DNA of 64,000 nucleotides. It comes from Pantoea eucrina. GTDB lineage: Bacteria; Pseudomonadota; Gammaproteobacteria; Enterobacterales; Enterobacteriaceae. The position numbers and the translations under genes were made by a program. The DNA lies in NCBI RefSeq assembly GCF_001691555.1, contig NZ_MAYN01000008.1, positions 2,218,766 through 2,282,765 on the forward strand, in the 5' to 3' direction. Numbering within the stretch: the stretch's first letter is position 1; each line of letters opens with the position of its first letter. This document shows positions 28,918 through 38,911 of this stretch, piece by piece. The notes under the pieces were generated by a model. That model saw nothing but the letters and a program-made list of their open reading frames with translations, was not told where the DNA came from and made no database searches.

Positions 28918-29526
28918 ATGCTGTTTACCGTTGCGCTAACCGGAGGCATTGGTAGTGGTAAAAGCACTGTTGCTAACGCTTTTGCCGCTCTGGGCGTAGA
29001 GATCATTGATGCTGATGTGATCGCCCGCGAGGTAGTAGAGCCGGGTACACCAGCATTACAGGCGATTGTAAAACGCCATGGCGAATCCATTCTGACGGCA
29101 GAAGGCACGCTTTATCGCGCGCGGCTGCGGGAGATTATTTTTCAGCAGCCGCAGGAAAAAAACTGGCTTAATCAGCTGCTGCACCCGCTGATTAATGCCC
29201 GCACCCAGCAGCTCAGGGCACAGGCGTCATCCTCTTATGTGCTGTGGGTGGTCCCCCTGCTGATTGAAAACAATCTGCAACGACAGGCCGATCGCGTGCT
29301 GGTGGTCGATGTTGATGAGGCTGTTCAGCTGCAGCGTACGCGTCAGCGCGACGGCGTGTCGCTGAGCCAGGCACAACGTATTCTTGCCGCGCAGGTGAGC
29401 CGCGAACAGCGCCTCGCCTGCGCCGATGATATTATTGATAATAGCGGCACACCTGAACAGGTGCTGCCGCGGGTTGCTGAACTTCACCAGCGTTATTTGC
29501 GCCTGGCTGCAACCGGACGGGATTGA
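28918..29526 (+). CDS. coaE: dephospho-CoA kinase (CoaE)
   Basis: Last step of CoA synthesis, ATP-dependent phosphorylation of dephospho-CoA; 202 residues (206 in E. coli). P-loop [14 protein letters not shown] begins near residue 9, [17 protein letters not shown] follows near 32 (substrate contact), and the LID region lies near 140 ([14 protein letters not shown]). The ATG at 28918 has GGGAGAA about 5 bases upstream. It heads a coaE-zapD-yacG operon; zapD starts 4 bases after its stop. Confidence 0.97.
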   Translation: MLFTVALTGGIGSGKSTVANAFAALGVEIIDADVIAREVVEPGTPALQAIVKRHGESILTAEGTLYRARLREIIFQQPQEKNWLNQLLHPLINARTQQLRAQASSSYVLWVVPLLIENNLQRQADRVLVVDVDEAVQLQRTRQRDGVSLSQAQRILAAQVSREQRLACADDIIDNSGTPEQVLPRVAELHQRYLRLAATGRD

Positions 29527-29530
29527 GATA

Positions 29531-30274
29531 ATGAGTACAGTTGTTCTGTTCGAGCATCCGCTGAATGAGAAGATGCGCACCTGGCTGCGCGTCGAGTTTT
29601 TACTCAATCAGCTGCATGAAACGGTACCGGTAAACCATTCCGTTGCCGCACTGGGCGTATTTCGCATTCTTGCTGACCTGCTGGATATTTTTGAGCGCGG
29701 CGATATGCGGACTGAGTTGCTCAAGGAGCTGGAGCGTCAGCAGCAAAAACTGCGCGCCTGGCTGGATGTTCCCGGCGTGGATGAGCAGACGGTAAGCCAG
29801 CTCAGCAACCGTCTTAAACAGCTCTCTGCTGAACTGCTGAACGCACCGCGCATGGGCCAGCATCTGCGTGACGATCGGCTGATATCGCTGGTGCGTCAGC
29901 GTCTCAGTATCCCCGGCGGCTGCTGCAGTTTCGATTTGCCCGGATTGCACATCTGGCTGCACCAGGAGCAGGCGCTGCGTGATACGCAGGTAGCTGGCTG
30001 GCTGGCCTCGCTTGAGCCGCTGCGCAACAGCCTGACGATGATCCTCGATCTTATCCGTCAGTCTGGCGTATTTCGTTATCAGACCAGCCTGAATGGCTTT
30101 TATCAGGACAATGCTGAAGGCGCAGACCTGCTGCGGCTGCGGCTGACGCTGGAAGATGCGCTCTATCCGCAGATTTCAGGTCATAAAAGCCGCTACGCTA
30201 TTCGTTTTTTGCCGCTGGATAGCGAACAGGGCGTGGTGCCTGCCCGCCTGAATTTTGAACTGGCCTGCTGTTAG
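29531..30274 (+). CDS. zapD: cell division protein ZapD
   Basis: Cytoplasmic FtsZ-bundling factor that crosslinks protofilaments by binding the FtsZ C-terminal tail (the ftsZ in this window keeps that tail). From the ATG at 29531 it has 247 residues, identical to E. coli; the frame extending to 29426 lies inside coaE. It is all-helical at the N-terminus ([19 protein letters not shown]) with a beta domain towards [20 protein letters not shown]. It sits 4 bases after coaE and 8 before yacG. Confidence 0.96.
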   Translation: MSTVVLFEHPLNEKMRTWLRVEFLLNQLHETVPVNHSVAALGVFRILADLLDIFERGDMRTELLKELERQQQKLRAWLDVPGVDEQTVSQLSNRLKQLSAELLNAPRMGQHLRDDRLISLVRQRLSIPGGCCSFDLPGLHIWLHQEQALRDTQVAGWLASLEPLRNSLTMILDLIRQSGVFRYQTSLNGFYQDNAEGADLLRLRLTLEDALYPQISGHKSRYAIRFLPLDSEQGVVPARLNFELACC

Positions 30275-30282
30275 AGGATATT

Positions 30283-30480
30283 ATGCCGGAAGAGATGATT
30301 ACCGTACCCTGCCCGAACTGCGGCAGAGATGTGATGTGGGATGAGCTGAGCCCGTGGCGTCCGTTCTGCAGCAAACGCTGTCAGCTGATTGATCTTGGTG
30401 AATGGGCCGCAGAGGAAAAACGCATTCCCAGCAGTGGCGACCAGACCGACAGCGATGAGTGGAGTGAAGAGCAGCAGTAA
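30283..30480 (+). CDS. yacG: DNA gyrase inhibitor / zinc protein YacG
   Basis: Small protein of 65 residues with a zinc finger formed by Cys10, Cys13, Cys29 and Cys33 (CPNC and CSKRC). E. coli YacG binds GyrB and inhibits gyrase. The C-terminal tail is acidic and disordered ([13 protein letters not shown]), the GyrB-binding part in the family. It closes the coaE-zapD-yacG operon and converges on mutT. Confidence 0.95.
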   Translation: MPEEMITVPCPNCGRDVMWDELSPWRPFCSKRCQLIDLGEWAAEEKRIPSSGDQTDSDEWSEEQQ

Positions 30481-30506
30481 AGCAGCAGGGGCATGATGCC
30501 CCTGTT

Positions 30507-30902
30507 TCAGAGTTCGTCGGCCACCAGACGGGCAATCAGCGCATGGTTTGCAGCCGGAAACTCCTCTGCAATAAGATCGCGCTGCGCCACCCAGCGCTGT
30601 GGCTGTCCCTCGCGTCCCCACGGCTCACCCTGCCACGCTTCCACCAGAAAAAAATGCAGCGTGACGCGCAGATCATCATACGCGTGGTCAGCCTGACCGA
30701 TTGCGGTTGCATGGGTCACCTCAATACCGGTTTCCTCCATCAGCTCACGCTTCAGCGCCTGTTCCGCGCTTTCATTCTGTTCAATCTTTCCGCCGGGGAA
30801 TTCCCATTTGTTTGCCATATAAGAGCTGGCTGCGCGCTGCGCAAGGAAGATCTGGCGGCTGGCATTACGGATAATGCCGACTGCAACCTGCAGGTGCTTC
30901 AT
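30507..30902 (-). CDS. mutT: 8-oxo-dGTP diphosphatase (MutT)
   Basis: Nudix hydrolase that removes mutagenic 8-oxo-dGTP; 131 residues (E. coli 129). The Nudix box runs from GGKIEQNESAEQALKREL to MEETGI at about residues 37-60, with all catalytic glutamates present. The N-terminus MKHLQVAVGIIRNASRQIFL matches the family. It lies downstream of secA on the same strand but beyond a strong terminator, so it probably has its own promoter. Confidence 0.96.
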   Translation of the reverse strand: MKHLQVAVGIIRNASRQIFLAQRAASSYMANKWEFPGGKIEQNESAEQALKRELMEETGIEVTHATAIGQADHAYDDLRVTLHFFLVEAWQGEPWGREGQPQRWVAQRDLIAEEFPAANHALIARLVADEL

Positions 30903-30994
30903 AGAGTTGATCCCGCTTTATTAGTAAAGAGCGCAGAGTGTAAAACAGCGCAGCGCGGATGTTAATAACCCGGCCTGAACAGCGTCACAGCGCC

Positions 30995-31022
30995 AAAAAA
31001 AAGGAGCCCGCAGGCTCCTTTT
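30995..31022 (-). terminator. rho-independent terminator of secA
   Basis: Minus-strand stem AAGGAGCC with GGCTCCTT (31020-31001) and a 4-base loop, then a run of eight or nine U. It lies just past the secA stop and closes the secM-secA transcript. Confidence 0.94.
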
Positions 31023-31027
31023 CAGGG

Positions 31028-33733
31028 TCAGGCCAGACGGCCGTGACACTGCTTATACTTTTTGCCCGAACCACACGGGCAGGGATCGTTACGCCCTGTT
31101 TTACGCTCACCGCCCTGCGCTGCCAGCGCCTCGGCGGCGGCGGTTTCATCATCCACATGGCTCAGCTGCTGCTGCTGTGCCAGGCGTTCAGCTTCTTCGC
31201 GACGCTGCTGCTCCATCGCTTCAACCTCTTCCGGCATCCGTACCTGAACTTTGCTCAGCGTGCTGATCACTTCATATTTCAGTGACTCCAGCATCGCCGC
31301 AAACATGGCAAAGGATTCACGCTTGTATTCCTGCTTGGGATCTTTCTGGGCATAGCCGCGCAGGTGGATACCCTGGCGCAGATAGTCCATCGCCGCCAGA
31401 TGCTCTTTCCACAGCGAATCCAGCGTTTGCAGCATCACGCCTTTTTCAAAGTTGCGCATCATTTCGGTGCCCACAACCTCTTCTTTCGCCGCATAGCTTT
31501 CACGTGCGCGGGTCATGATACGTTCACGCAGCGTCTCTTCATGCAGATCCGGTTCTTTGTCCAGCCACTCAGCAACCGGCAGATCGAGATCGAAATCGTT
31601 ACGCAGGCGCTCTTCCAGCCCCGGTACATCCCACATTTCTTCCAGCGACTGCGGCGGAATATAGGTGTCGATTGTCGCCTTGAACACATCCTCACGAATG
31701 CTGTTGATGGTGTCAGAGACGTCAGAGACATCCAGCAGTTCATTACGCTGACTGTAGATAGCACGACGCTGGTCGTTTGCAACGTCATCATACTCCAGCA
31801 GCTGCTTGCGGATATCGAAGTTGCGGCTCTCAACCTTGCGCTGCGCGTTAGCAATCGCTTTGGTCACCCACGGATGTTCAATCGCTTCGCCCGGCTTCAT
31901 GCCGAGTTTGCGCATCATGTTTGAAACGCGATCGGAGGCGAAGATACGCATCAGCGCATCTTCCATAGAGAGGTAGAAGCGAGAGGAGCCGGCATCGCCC
32001 TGACGACCGGCACGGCCGCGCAGCTGGTTATCGATACGACGCGATTCATGACGCTCAGTACCGATAATATGCAGACCGCCTGAGGCCAGTACGGCATCGT
32101 GACGCAGTTTCCACGCCTCTTTAATCGCCTGCACCTGCTCTTCAGACGGCGCTTCCAGCGCAGCCACTTCAGCCTGCCAGCTGCCGCCCAGCACGATGTC
32201 GGTACCACGACCCGCCATGTTGGTCGCGATAGTCACCGCTCCCGGCTGGCCTGCCTGTGACACGATATCGGCTTCGCTGGCGTGGAACTTGGCGTTCAGC
32301 ACGCTGTGCTTAATCCCGGCACGCGTCAGTTCGTTAGAGACCACTTCTGATTTTTCAATCGAAATGGTCCCCACCAGCACCGGCTGGCCTTTTGCCGTAC
32401 AGGTGCGAATATCTTCGATAATGGCATCGATCTTCTCTTTCTCGGTCATGTAGACCAGATCGGCCATGTCTTTACGCACCATCGGACGGTTGGTTGGCAC
32501 CACGATAGTGTCGAGTTTGTAGATGGAGCTGAATTCAAATGCTTCCGTGTCCGCCGTCCCGGTCATACCGGCCAGCTTCTCATAGAGGCGGAAGTAGTTC
32601 TGGAAGGTGATGGACGCCAGCGTCTGGTTCTCATTCTGGATATCTGCGCCTTCTTTAGCTTCAATAGCCTGATGCAAACCATCAGACCAGCGGCGCCCCT
32701 GCATGGTACGTCCGGTGTGCTCATCAACAATGATGACCTCACCCTCTTTAACGATATAGTCAACGTCCCGGGTGAACAGCGCGTGCGCCCGCAGCGCGGC
32801 GGTAACGTGATGCATCAGCATAATGTTGGTTGGCGAGTAGAGTGACTCACCCTCCTCCATAATGCCCTGGCTGACCAGCAACTCTTCAACCTTGACCAGA
32901 CCGCGTTCGGTCATGTGCGCCTGACGCGCTTTTTCATCAACCCAGAAGTCGCCTTCGCCCTGGAAGTTATCAGAATCTTCTTTTTCCTGACGGACCAGGT
33001 GCGGGATGATTTTATTTACTTTGATGTAAAGATCGGAGCTGTCTTCTGCCGGACCAGAGATGATCAGCGGCGTACGCGCTTCATCAATCAGAATGGAGTC
33101 AACTTCATCCACCAGCGCATAGTGCAGTTTACGCTGTACGCGCTCTTCCGGACTGAATGCCATGTTGTCGCGCAGGTAGTCAAAGCCATATTCGTTATTG
33201 GTGCCGTACGTGATATCAGCCGCATAAGCTTCACGTTTGGCAACTGCAGGCATGCCAGGCAGGTTGATACCGATGCTCAGGCCCAGGAATTCAAACAGCG
33301 CGCGGTTGTTCTCCGCATCACGTTGTGCCAGGTAGTCATTGACGGTCACAACATGCACGCCTTTACCGCTCAGCGCGTTCAGGTAGGCGGGCAGCGTAGC
33401 GGTCAGCGTTTTACCTTCACCGGTACGCATCTCCGCGATGCAACGCTCATTCAGCACCATGCCGCCAATCAGCTGCACGTCAAAGTGGCGCATACCAAAG
33501 ACGCGCTTACTCGCTTCGCGTACGGTGGCGAACGCTTCCGGGATCAGGCTCTCCAGCGCTTCACCCTTCTCCAGACGGGCGCGGAATTCATTGGTTTTGG
33601 CCTTCAGCTCATCGTCTGACAGTTTGACGAACTCAGGTTCCATCTTATTGATGACATCTACCGCTTTGCGCATGCGGCGCAGTGTACGATCGTTACTGCT
33701 GCCAAATACTTTCGTTAACAGTTTGATTAACAT
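31028..33733 (-). CDS. secA: preprotein translocase ATPase SecA
   Basis: Motor ATPase pushing unfolded preproteins through SecYEG; 901 residues as in E. coli. Domains: NBD1 with Walker [15 protein letters not shown] near 101-114 and DEAD-type [15 protein letters not shown] near 208, the preprotein crosslinking domain, NBD2 with [13 protein letters not shown] near 504, helical scaffold, and the C-terminal zinc-binding SecB site ([14 protein letters not shown], Cys885/887/896 and His897 by family numbering). It is preceded by secM, whose translational arrest should control its synthesis through an RNA helix next to its ribosome-binding site. Confidence 0.98.
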   Translation of the reverse strand: MLIKLLTKVFGSSNDRTLRRMRKAVDVINKMEPEFVKLSDDELKAKTNEFRARLEKGEALESLIPEAFATVREASKRVFGMRHFDVQLIGGMVLNERCIAEMRTGEGKTLTATLPAYLNALSGKGVHVVTVNDYLAQRDAENNRALFEFLGLSIGINLPGMPAVAKREAYAADITYGTNNEYGFDYLRDNMAFSPEERVQRKLHYALVDEVDSILIDEARTPLIISGPAEDSSDLYIKVNKIIPHLVRQEKEDSDNFQGEGDFWVDEKARQAHMTERGLVKVEELLVSQGIMEEGESLYSPTNIMLMHHVTAALRAHALFTRDVDYIVKEGEVIIVDEHTGRTMQGRRWSDGLHQAIEAKEGADIQNENQTLASITFQNYFRLYEKLAGMTGTADTEAFEFSSIYKLDTIVVPTNRPMVRKDMADLVYMTEKEKIDAIIEDIRTCTAKGQPVLVGTISIEKSEVVSNELTRAGIKHSVLNAKFHASEADIVSQAGQPGAVTIATNMAGRGTDIVLGGSWQAEVAALEAPSEEQVQAIKEAWKLRHDAVLASGGLHIIGTERHESRRIDNQLRGRAGRQGDAGSSRFYLSMEDALMRIFASDRVSNMMRKLGMKPGEAIEHPWVTKAIANAQRKVESRNFDIRKQLLEYDDVANDQRRAIYSQRNELLDVSDVSDTINSIREDVFKATIDTYIPPQSLEEMWDVPGLEERLRNDFDLDLPVAEWLDKEPDLHEETLRERIMTRARESYAAKEEVVGTEMMRNFEKGVMLQTLDSLWKEHLAAMDYLRQGIHLRGYAQKDPKQEYKRESFAMFAAMLESLKYEVISTLSKVQVRMPEEVEAMEQQRREEAERLAQQQQLSHVDDETAAAEALAAQGGERKTGRNDPCPCGSGKKYKQCHGRLA

Positions 33734-33751
33734 GTTTAATTATTCTCTTAT

Positions 33752-33841
33752 CAGCCGGTATATCGCGGCCGGTTAACTCTTAAAAAGGGGGAAAAGGAGT
33801 GTAATCAGGCAACGAAAGGTCCGGCGCGGATACCATTGCTG
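33752..33841 (-). promoter_or_regulatory. secM-secA regulatory RNA helix
   Basis: In the transcript GGUAU-C-CGCG-CCGG (33834-33821, codons for G-I-R-A-G of the arrest motif) pairs with CCGG-C-CGCG-AU-AUACC (33772-33757), 13 pairs with small internal loops. CAGC (33841-33838) can add four pairs with GCUG (33755-33752). The 3' arm ends two bases before AAGAG, the probable secA Shine-Dalgarno, so the helix should block secA initiation until a ribosome stalled on secM opens it, as known for E. coli. Confidence 0.75.
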
Positions 33842-34305
33842 GTAGCCTGCCAGTCGGCAGCGGCATGCGCCATCGGAGGATGATAACAGGCGTCCAGCAG
33901 AGTCAGATGCGCGGGCTGAGGCTGTACAGGCGATGTCAGCAGCGCCTGCAGCGAATCAATCAGTGCCAGCTTCTGTACAGCCAGCGGCAGCGCAATCTCA
34001 GCTTCGGCTTCAGTAACCGGAGACAGGCTGAATGAGAGATGGCGGATCACCGTGCGGATAGCGTGCTGATGCCAGTAATCGACATTAGCGCCAGGCCGGC
34101 GGGCGCTCTCCTGCAGCCGGATCAGGTGATCAAAATGAACCACATTGCCGGTAAACAGACTGCTGACAGGAGAATCGTTAGCGGAAGGCTCGGCATTTTG
34201 CGCGCAGGCAGGCAGGCCAAGACTGGCCGCCACCATCCCCAGCAGGAGATGTGGCCAGAAATAGCGCCTGCCTAATTGTCGCCAGCGTGAAAAAATTCCG
34301 ATCAC
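33805..34305 (-). CDS. secM: secretion monitor SecM
   Basis: Exported regulatory peptide whose translation arrests unless pulled by the Sec machinery. The 166 residues start at GTG 34305, as in E. coli (VIGIFSRWRQLGRRYFWPHL). A signal sequence LLGMVAASLGLPACA ends near residue 35; DYWHQHAIRTVIRHLSFSLS is conserved mid-protein. The arrest tail keeps Trp152 and Gly158-Ile-Arg-Ala-Gly-Pro163 with the E. coli spacing, but the Phe five residues before Trp is His147 and the Ile after Trp is Gln. Only three residues follow the arrest Pro. It directly precedes secA. Confidence 0.92.
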   Translation of the reverse strand: MIGIFSRWRQLGRRYFWPHLLLGMVAASLGLPACAQNAEPSANDSPVSSLFTGNVVHFDHLIRLQESARRPGANVDYWHQHAIRTVIRHLSFSLSPVTEAEAEIALPLAVQKLALIDSLQALLTSPVQPQPAHLTLLDACYHPPMAHAAADWQATSNGIRAGPFVA

Positions 34306-34505
34306 AATCCGTCCGCAACGTTAATAACACATCCGTGCGGCTGACATGCTGTCAGCCCGCTTATATGAGCGCCAGATAATAGCACTTATGTACGGCTTCC
34401 ACAGCAGAGATCAGGCGGCTTACAGCGGATTTCACGCTTTTCGTTCAGCATTTCATCAGACAGGACAGCATTTTGCGGGCGGGCTTCCACGCCATCAGAC
34501 AGGCG

Positions 34506-34564
34506 AAAAAAAACGGCGGATACCGCTGACCGGAGAGAGTGTCAGGGTATCCGCCGTTTTTATT
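34506..34564. terminator. bidirectional terminator downstream of lpxC
   Basis: Long hairpin: AAAACGGCGGATACC (34510-34524) pairs with GGTATCCGCCGTTTT (34546-34560), extended inside by CTGAC/GTCAG around a 10-base loop. A and T runs flank both sides. On the minus strand it follows lpxC by 9 bases. Confidence 0.9.
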
Positions 34565-34572
34565 ACAGGCTG

Positions 34573-35490
34573 TTAAGCCAGTACTAAATTAGGTGCTTTA
34601 AATGCCAGCGGCAGCTCAGCTTCATCTTCGAAGGTGGCCCATTCCCAGGCTTCCTGTTTCGCCAGAACAGCCTGCAGCAGCTTGTTGTTCAATGCGTGAC
34701 CTGATTTAAACGCCGAAAAGGCGCCAATCACGTTGTGACCACACATAAACAGATCACCGATAGCATCCAGCATTTTGTGCCGGACAAACTCATCTTCAAA
34801 GCGCAGGCCATCTTCGTTCAGCACGCGGAAATCATCAAGACCTATCGCACAATCTAAACTACCGCCCAGGCACAGGCCTTTAGACTGCAGATATTCGATT
34901 TCACGCATAAAGCCAAAGGTGCGCGCACGGCTGATCTGGCGGACAAACGCCTCAGCCGAGAAGTTGAGCTGGTAACGCTGCGAGCTTGAATCGATGGCCG
35001 GATGTTTGAAATCGATAGTGAAATCGAGCGAGAAACCGTTATAAGGTTTGATCTCAGCCCACTTATCGCCATCTTCTACCCGTACCGCCTGCTTAACGCG
35101 CACAAATTTTTTCGCGCTGTTAAGTTCTTCCACGCCCGCGTCCATCAGCAGATAGACAAAAGGTGCGGCGCTGCCATCCATAATTGGAATTTCCGGCGCA
35201 TCGACTTCCACAATAATGTTATCGATACCCAGACCCGCCAGCGCGGCGTTCAGGTGTTCAACTGTTGAAATACGTACGCCTTCATCGTTCACCAGGCAGG
35301 TACTCAGCATGGTGTCGCGCACGTATTTTGCATCAGCCGGAAAATCAACCGGTGGATTCAAGTCAGTGCGACGATAGATGACCCCGGTGTTAGCCGACGC
35401 AGGGCGTAAAGTCAGCATGACTTTCTTGCCGGTATGTAAACCGACACCAGTCGCCTGAACAATACGTTTTAATGTCCTTTGTTTGATCAT
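34573..35490 (-). CDS. lpxC: UDP-3-O-acyl-N-acetylglucosamine deacetylase (LpxC)
   Basis: Zinc deacetylase, the committed step of lipid A synthesis. From the ATG at 35490 it has 305 residues as in E. coli (an ATG at 35514 would add eight). Zinc ligands by equal-length alignment: His79 in TVEHLNAAL, His238 and Asp242 in [12 protein letters not shown]. The C-terminus [11 protein letters not shown] resembles the FtsH degradation tail of E. coli, so regulated proteolysis is likely retained. It lies 100 bases after ftsZ at the end of the dcw cluster, with a strong terminator behind. Confidence 0.97.
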   Translation of the reverse strand: MIKQRTLKRIVQATGVGLHTGKKVMLTLRPASANTGVIYRRTDLNPPVDFPADAKYVRDTMLSTCLVNDEGVRISTVEHLNAALAGLGIDNIIVEVDAPEIPIMDGSAAPFVYLLMDAGVEELNSAKKFVRVKQAVRVEDGDKWAEIKPYNGFSLDFTIDFKHPAIDSSSQRYQLNFSAEAFVRQISRARTFGFMREIEYLQSKGLCLGGSLDCAIGLDDFRVLNEDGLRFEDEFVRHKMLDAIGDLFMCGHNVIGAFSAFKSGHALNNKLLQAVLAKQEAWEWATFEDEAELPLAFKAPNLVLA

Positions 35491-35590
35491 CGCATTATCT
35501 CGCAATATTACCATCCGACCGCCAGTATAAATTACCAGCGGGCGAAGACTTTAGCACAAAGAGCGGGAAATCCCAATTATCAGCTTATTC

Positions 35591-36745
35591 TTAATCTGCC
35601 TGTTTACGCAGGAATGCTGGAATATCAAGATAGTCAGGCTCTTTACCGGAAGCGGCCGGCTGCTCATTCACAACTTTAGCTGCTGGCTTCTGCTCCTGCG
35701 GCAGCGGCGCCATGCCGTGCTGCTGATAGCGGTGGTCCATAACCGGCTGTGAAGCAGGTTTATTGGTCACCAGGGTGATTTCCGGACGCTTATCCATACC
35801 GATGCCGGTGGCCACCACGGTGACACGCAGCTCGTCGTTCATCTCTGGATCCAGTGACGTACCGATAACCACGGTCGCATTGTCAGAAGCGAAGGCGCGG
35901 ATGGTGTTACCCACGGTTTCAAACTCATCCAGACGCAGATCGAAGCCGGCGGTGATGTTAACCAGCACACCACGCGCGCCAGAGAGATCGATATCTTCCA
36001 GCAGCGGACTGGAAATCGCCATTTCAGCGGCTTCTTCAGCACGATCTTCACCGCACGCCACGCCAGAACCCATCATGGCGTAACCCATTTCTGACATCAC
36101 GGTACGCACGTCTGCAAAGTCGACGTTCATCAGGCCCGGACGGGTAATCAGTTCTGCAATACCCTGTACCGCACCTTTCAGTACATCGTTTGCCGCGCCA
36201 AAAGCGTCCAGCAGTGAGATACCGCGGCCCAGTACTTTAAGCAATTTGTCATTCGGGATGGTGATCAGGGAGTCAACGTGTTTGGACAGCTCAGCAATAC
36301 CCTGCTCAGCAAACGCCATACGTTTTTTGCCTTCAAAATTGAACGGCTTGGTCACGACGGCAACGGTCAGAATACCGAGATCTTTCGCCACTTCAGCGAC
36401 AACAGGTGCCGCACCGGTACCGGTACCGCCTCCCATACCGGCTGCGATAAACACCATGTCTGCCCCATCCAGCGCAGAACGCAGTGCTTCGCGATCTTCT
36501 TCCGCTGAGGTACGACCGACTTCCGGGTTAGCCCCTGCGCCAAGACCTTTGGTGATATTGGTCCCGATCTGGATCGTCTGGCCGACCGCTGTCTTACGTA
36601 ACGCCTGAGCGTCCGTGTTTACAGCAAAGAATTCCACACCTTCGATACGCTCGCGCACCATGTGCTCTACGGCGTTGCCACCGCCACCGCCGACGCCGAT
36701 GACTTTAATCACCGCGTCATTGGTTAATTCCATAGGTTCAAACAT
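35591..36745 (-). CDS. ftsZ: cell division GTPase FtsZ
   Basis: Tubulin-like GTPase forming the Z ring; 384 residues (383 in E. coli). The signature GMGGGTGTGAAPV lies near residues 104-116, the T7 loop NVDFADVRTV near 207, and the conserved C-terminal peptide DYLDIPAFLRKQAD, which binds FtsA, ZipA, ZapD and MinC, is intact. Between about 316 and 366 is the variable disordered linker. GGAGAG lies about 7 bases upstream. It is preceded by ftsA with a 72-base gap. Confidence 0.98.
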   Translation of the reverse strand: MFEPMELTNDAVIKVIGVGGGGGNAVEHMVRERIEGVEFFAVNTDAQALRKTAVGQTIQIGTNITKGLGAGANPEVGRTSAEEDREALRSALDGADMVFIAAGMGGGTGTGAAPVVAEVAKDLGILTVAVVTKPFNFEGKKRMAFAEQGIAELSKHVDSLITIPNDKLLKVLGRGISLLDAFGAANDVLKGAVQGIAELITRPGLMNVDFADVRTVMSEMGYAMMGSGVACGEDRAEEAAEMAISSPLLEDIDLSGARGVLVNITAGFDLRLDEFETVGNTIRAFASDNATVVIGTSLDPEMNDELRVTVVATGIGMDKRPEITLVTNKPASQPVMDHRYQQHGMAPLPQEQKPAAKVVNEQPAASGKEPDYLDIPAFLRKQAD

Positions 36746-36817
36746 GATTTCTCTCCGTTATGTGCCTGTTCGCCTGGAGATCATAAACATTGCCAGCATG
36801 ATCTCCTTTTATCAAAA

Positions 36818-38074
36818 TTAAAACTCTTTCTTCAGCCAGCTGTTGATTCGTTTAAACCAGTTGCCAACCGAAGCACGTTTTTCTGTTTCTGCATCACCGT
36901 TCAGGTGTGACTCTTTACCATAGTGCAGCAGGCCGACCGCCGTAGAGTAATATGACTCCTGAGCGTAATCGGTCAGGCCGGTAATGTTCAGCGGCTGGCC
37001 AATACGCACCTGCGTATGAAATACACGCTGTGCGCAGGCTGCCAGACCTTCAATTTGCGCCGCGCCGCCGGTTAATACAATACCGGCAGCAAGATGATGC
37101 TTCACACCCTGCTGGCGCAGCTGTTCCTGCAGTTGCAGAATCTCGTCGTTCACCAGATTCAGCAGTTCGGTGTAGCGCGGCTCAATGACTTCAGCCAGCG
37201 TCTGACGCTGCAGGCTGCGCGGCGGGCGTCCACCTACGCTTGGCACTTCTACATTCTCATCTTTGCCGACAATCGATCCCAGCGCGCAGCCGTGGCGGAC
37301 TTTGATCGCCTCGGCGTCAGTAGGCGGTGTACCAAACGCGTAGGCGATGTCGCTGGTCACAACGTTCCCGGCATAGGGGATAACTTTGGTGTGACGCAGT
37401 GCGCCGCCGGTGTATACCGCGATATCCATTGTACCGCCACCGATGTCGACAACACAGACGCCCAGCTCACGTTCATCTTCGGTCAGGACAGAAAAGCTGG
37501 AAGCCAGTCCGGCAAAAATCAATTGGTCAACTTTAAGCCCGCATCGTTCAACTGCTTTCACGATATTTTTCGCCATATCGTTGTGACAGGTGATTAAATG
37601 TACTTTGGCCTGCATACGGACACCGGATAAGCCCACCGGGTTCTTGATGCCCTCCTGGTAATCAATGGCGTATTCCTGCGGAATAACATGCAGAATGCGA
37701 TGCTCATCGCGTACACGCACCGATTTAGCCGTATGGACAACGTTTTCCACATCATCCTGAGTCACTTCCTCTTCGGAAATCGGAACCATCCCGATTTCGT
37801 TCTGACAGCTGATGTGTTTGCCCGATAAAGCCAGGTAGACTGACGAAATCTGGCAATCTGCCATCAGTTCCGCCTGATCGATAGCGCGCTGTACGCACTT
37901 CACCACTGACTCCAGATCGTTTACGCCGCCTTTGTCCATACCGCGCGACGGGCAGCTGCCCACCCCGATAATATTGACCATACCATCGGGCAGAATTTCT
38001 CCAACCAGGGCGGCAACCTTCGCGGTGCCAATTTCAAGTCCTACTACCAGTTTTCTGTCCGTTGCCTTGATCAT
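36818..38074 (-). CDS. ftsA: cell division actin-like protein FtsA
   Basis: Actin-fold ATPase tethering FtsZ to the membrane; 418 residues (420 in E. coli). Motifs: phosphate-1 LVVGLEIGTAKVAALVG at the N-terminus, the SHS2-type 1C subdomain around 85-165, phosphate-2 VVDIGGGTMDIAVY near 205, and the C-terminal amphipathic helix NWFKRINSWLKKEF that inserts in the membrane. The ATG overlaps the ftsQ stop (TAATG), so the two are coupled. Confidence 0.97.
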   Translation of the reverse strand: MIKATDRKLVVGLEIGTAKVAALVGEILPDGMVNIIGVGSCPSRGMDKGGVNDLESVVKCVQRAIDQAELMADCQISSVYLALSGKHISCQNEIGMVPISEEEVTQDDVENVVHTAKSVRVRDEHRILHVIPQEYAIDYQEGIKNPVGLSGVRMQAKVHLITCHNDMAKNIVKAVERCGLKVDQLIFAGLASSFSVLTEDERELGVCVVDIGGGTMDIAVYTGGALRHTKVIPYAGNVVTSDIAYAFGTPPTDAEAIKVRHGCALGSIVGKDENVEVPSVGGRPPRSLQRQTLAEVIEPRYTELLNLVNDEILQLQEQLRQQGVKHHLAAGIVLTGGAAQIEGLAACAQRVFHTQVRIGQPLNITGLTDYAQESYYSTAVGLLHYGKESHLNGDAETEKRASVGNWFKRINSWLKKEF

Positions 38075-38910
38075 TATGGTTTAGCCTGTGCCTGGTTCTG
38101 TTGCTGATTACTGTCCTGTGGCTCAATCGGTGCCGGAACCCAGCCTACTGCGGCGCCAGAGTCATAGCGTAGATCAACATAATCAACACGCTTGCTTTCA
38201 TTCTGGCCCTGCAGCTGAAGCTCCGGATAGAGCTCAATAAAACGGTTCAGACGCTTCATGGTATCGCTCCGCCCCAGTTCGATTCGGATATCGTCCCCGG
38301 TGACCAGCTGCCATGAGCGACGCGCCGTCATCGACGCGACCTTCAGGGTAAACTTGCTGGCCTGGAGCACATCCCGCAGGGAGTGATAGCCCGCCAGCAC
38401 CTCTTTTTCACTGCCTTCCGGTCCATAGAGCATCGGCAGATTTTCTTTGCCGACATGGCTGGCCGGAACGCTGAAGGAGACGCCATCGGCATCTACCATG
38501 TGTGAGTCGTTCCAGCGTGCAACCGGAACATACTCCACCAGATTTATCTTCAGCTCATCAGGCCACTGCTTACGCACGCTGACCTGTTTAATCCAGGGTA
38601 ATCGTTCAATCTGCTGCTGAATGATGTCCACATTCTGCGACATAAAGGTCCCGGGGGCACCCAGTGACAGAATCGCCTGGCGAATATCGTCATGCGTGGT
38701 GTAATGGGTTTGCCCCGTTACCACCAGCCTCGATAGCGGCAGACGTGAAGCGTCATTCATCCACTTCAGCACCACCAGACCACCGGCTATCATGGTGCCC
38801 AGCACCAGCAGCAGAAACACAATGCCAAACAGCCGTGCGCCGTTGCTGCGCCCGGTGCGGGCTCGCTCCTGAGGTTCGCGATTGCGTACGCGTAGCGCTG
38901 CCTGAGACAT
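38074..38910 (-). CDS. ftsQ: divisome protein FtsQ
   Basis: Bitopic inner-membrane protein linking early and late divisome parts with FtsL and FtsB; 278 residues (276 in E. coli). A short cytoplasmic basic N-terminus precedes one membrane helix ([20 protein letters not shown], about residues 28-47), then a POTRA domain ([18 protein letters not shown] near 59) and the beta domain ending in [14 protein letters not shown]. The Gln-rich tail is variable. It lies 1 base after ddlB and overlaps ftsA. Confidence 0.96.
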   Translation of the reverse strand: MSQAALRVRNREPQERARTGRSNGARLFGIVFLLLVLGTMIAGGLVVLKWMNDASRLPLSRLVVTGQTHYTTHDDIRQAILSLGAPGTFMSQNVDIIQQQIERLPWIKQVSVRKQWPDELKINLVEYVPVARWNDSHMVDADGVSFSVPASHVGKENLPMLYGPEGSEKEVLAGYHSLRDVLQASKFTLKVASMTARRSWQLVTGDDIRIELGRSDTMKRLNRFIELYPELQLQGQNESKRVDYVDLRYDSGAAVGWVPAPIEPQDSNQQQNQAQAKP

Positions 38911-38911
38911 A

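Noticed and set aside
34340..34356. GCTGACA-TGC-TGTCAGC inverted repeat in the secM upstream region
   Set aside because: A perfect 7-bp repeat with a 3-base loop, but no U-tract and no matching operator known to me; noted without a function.
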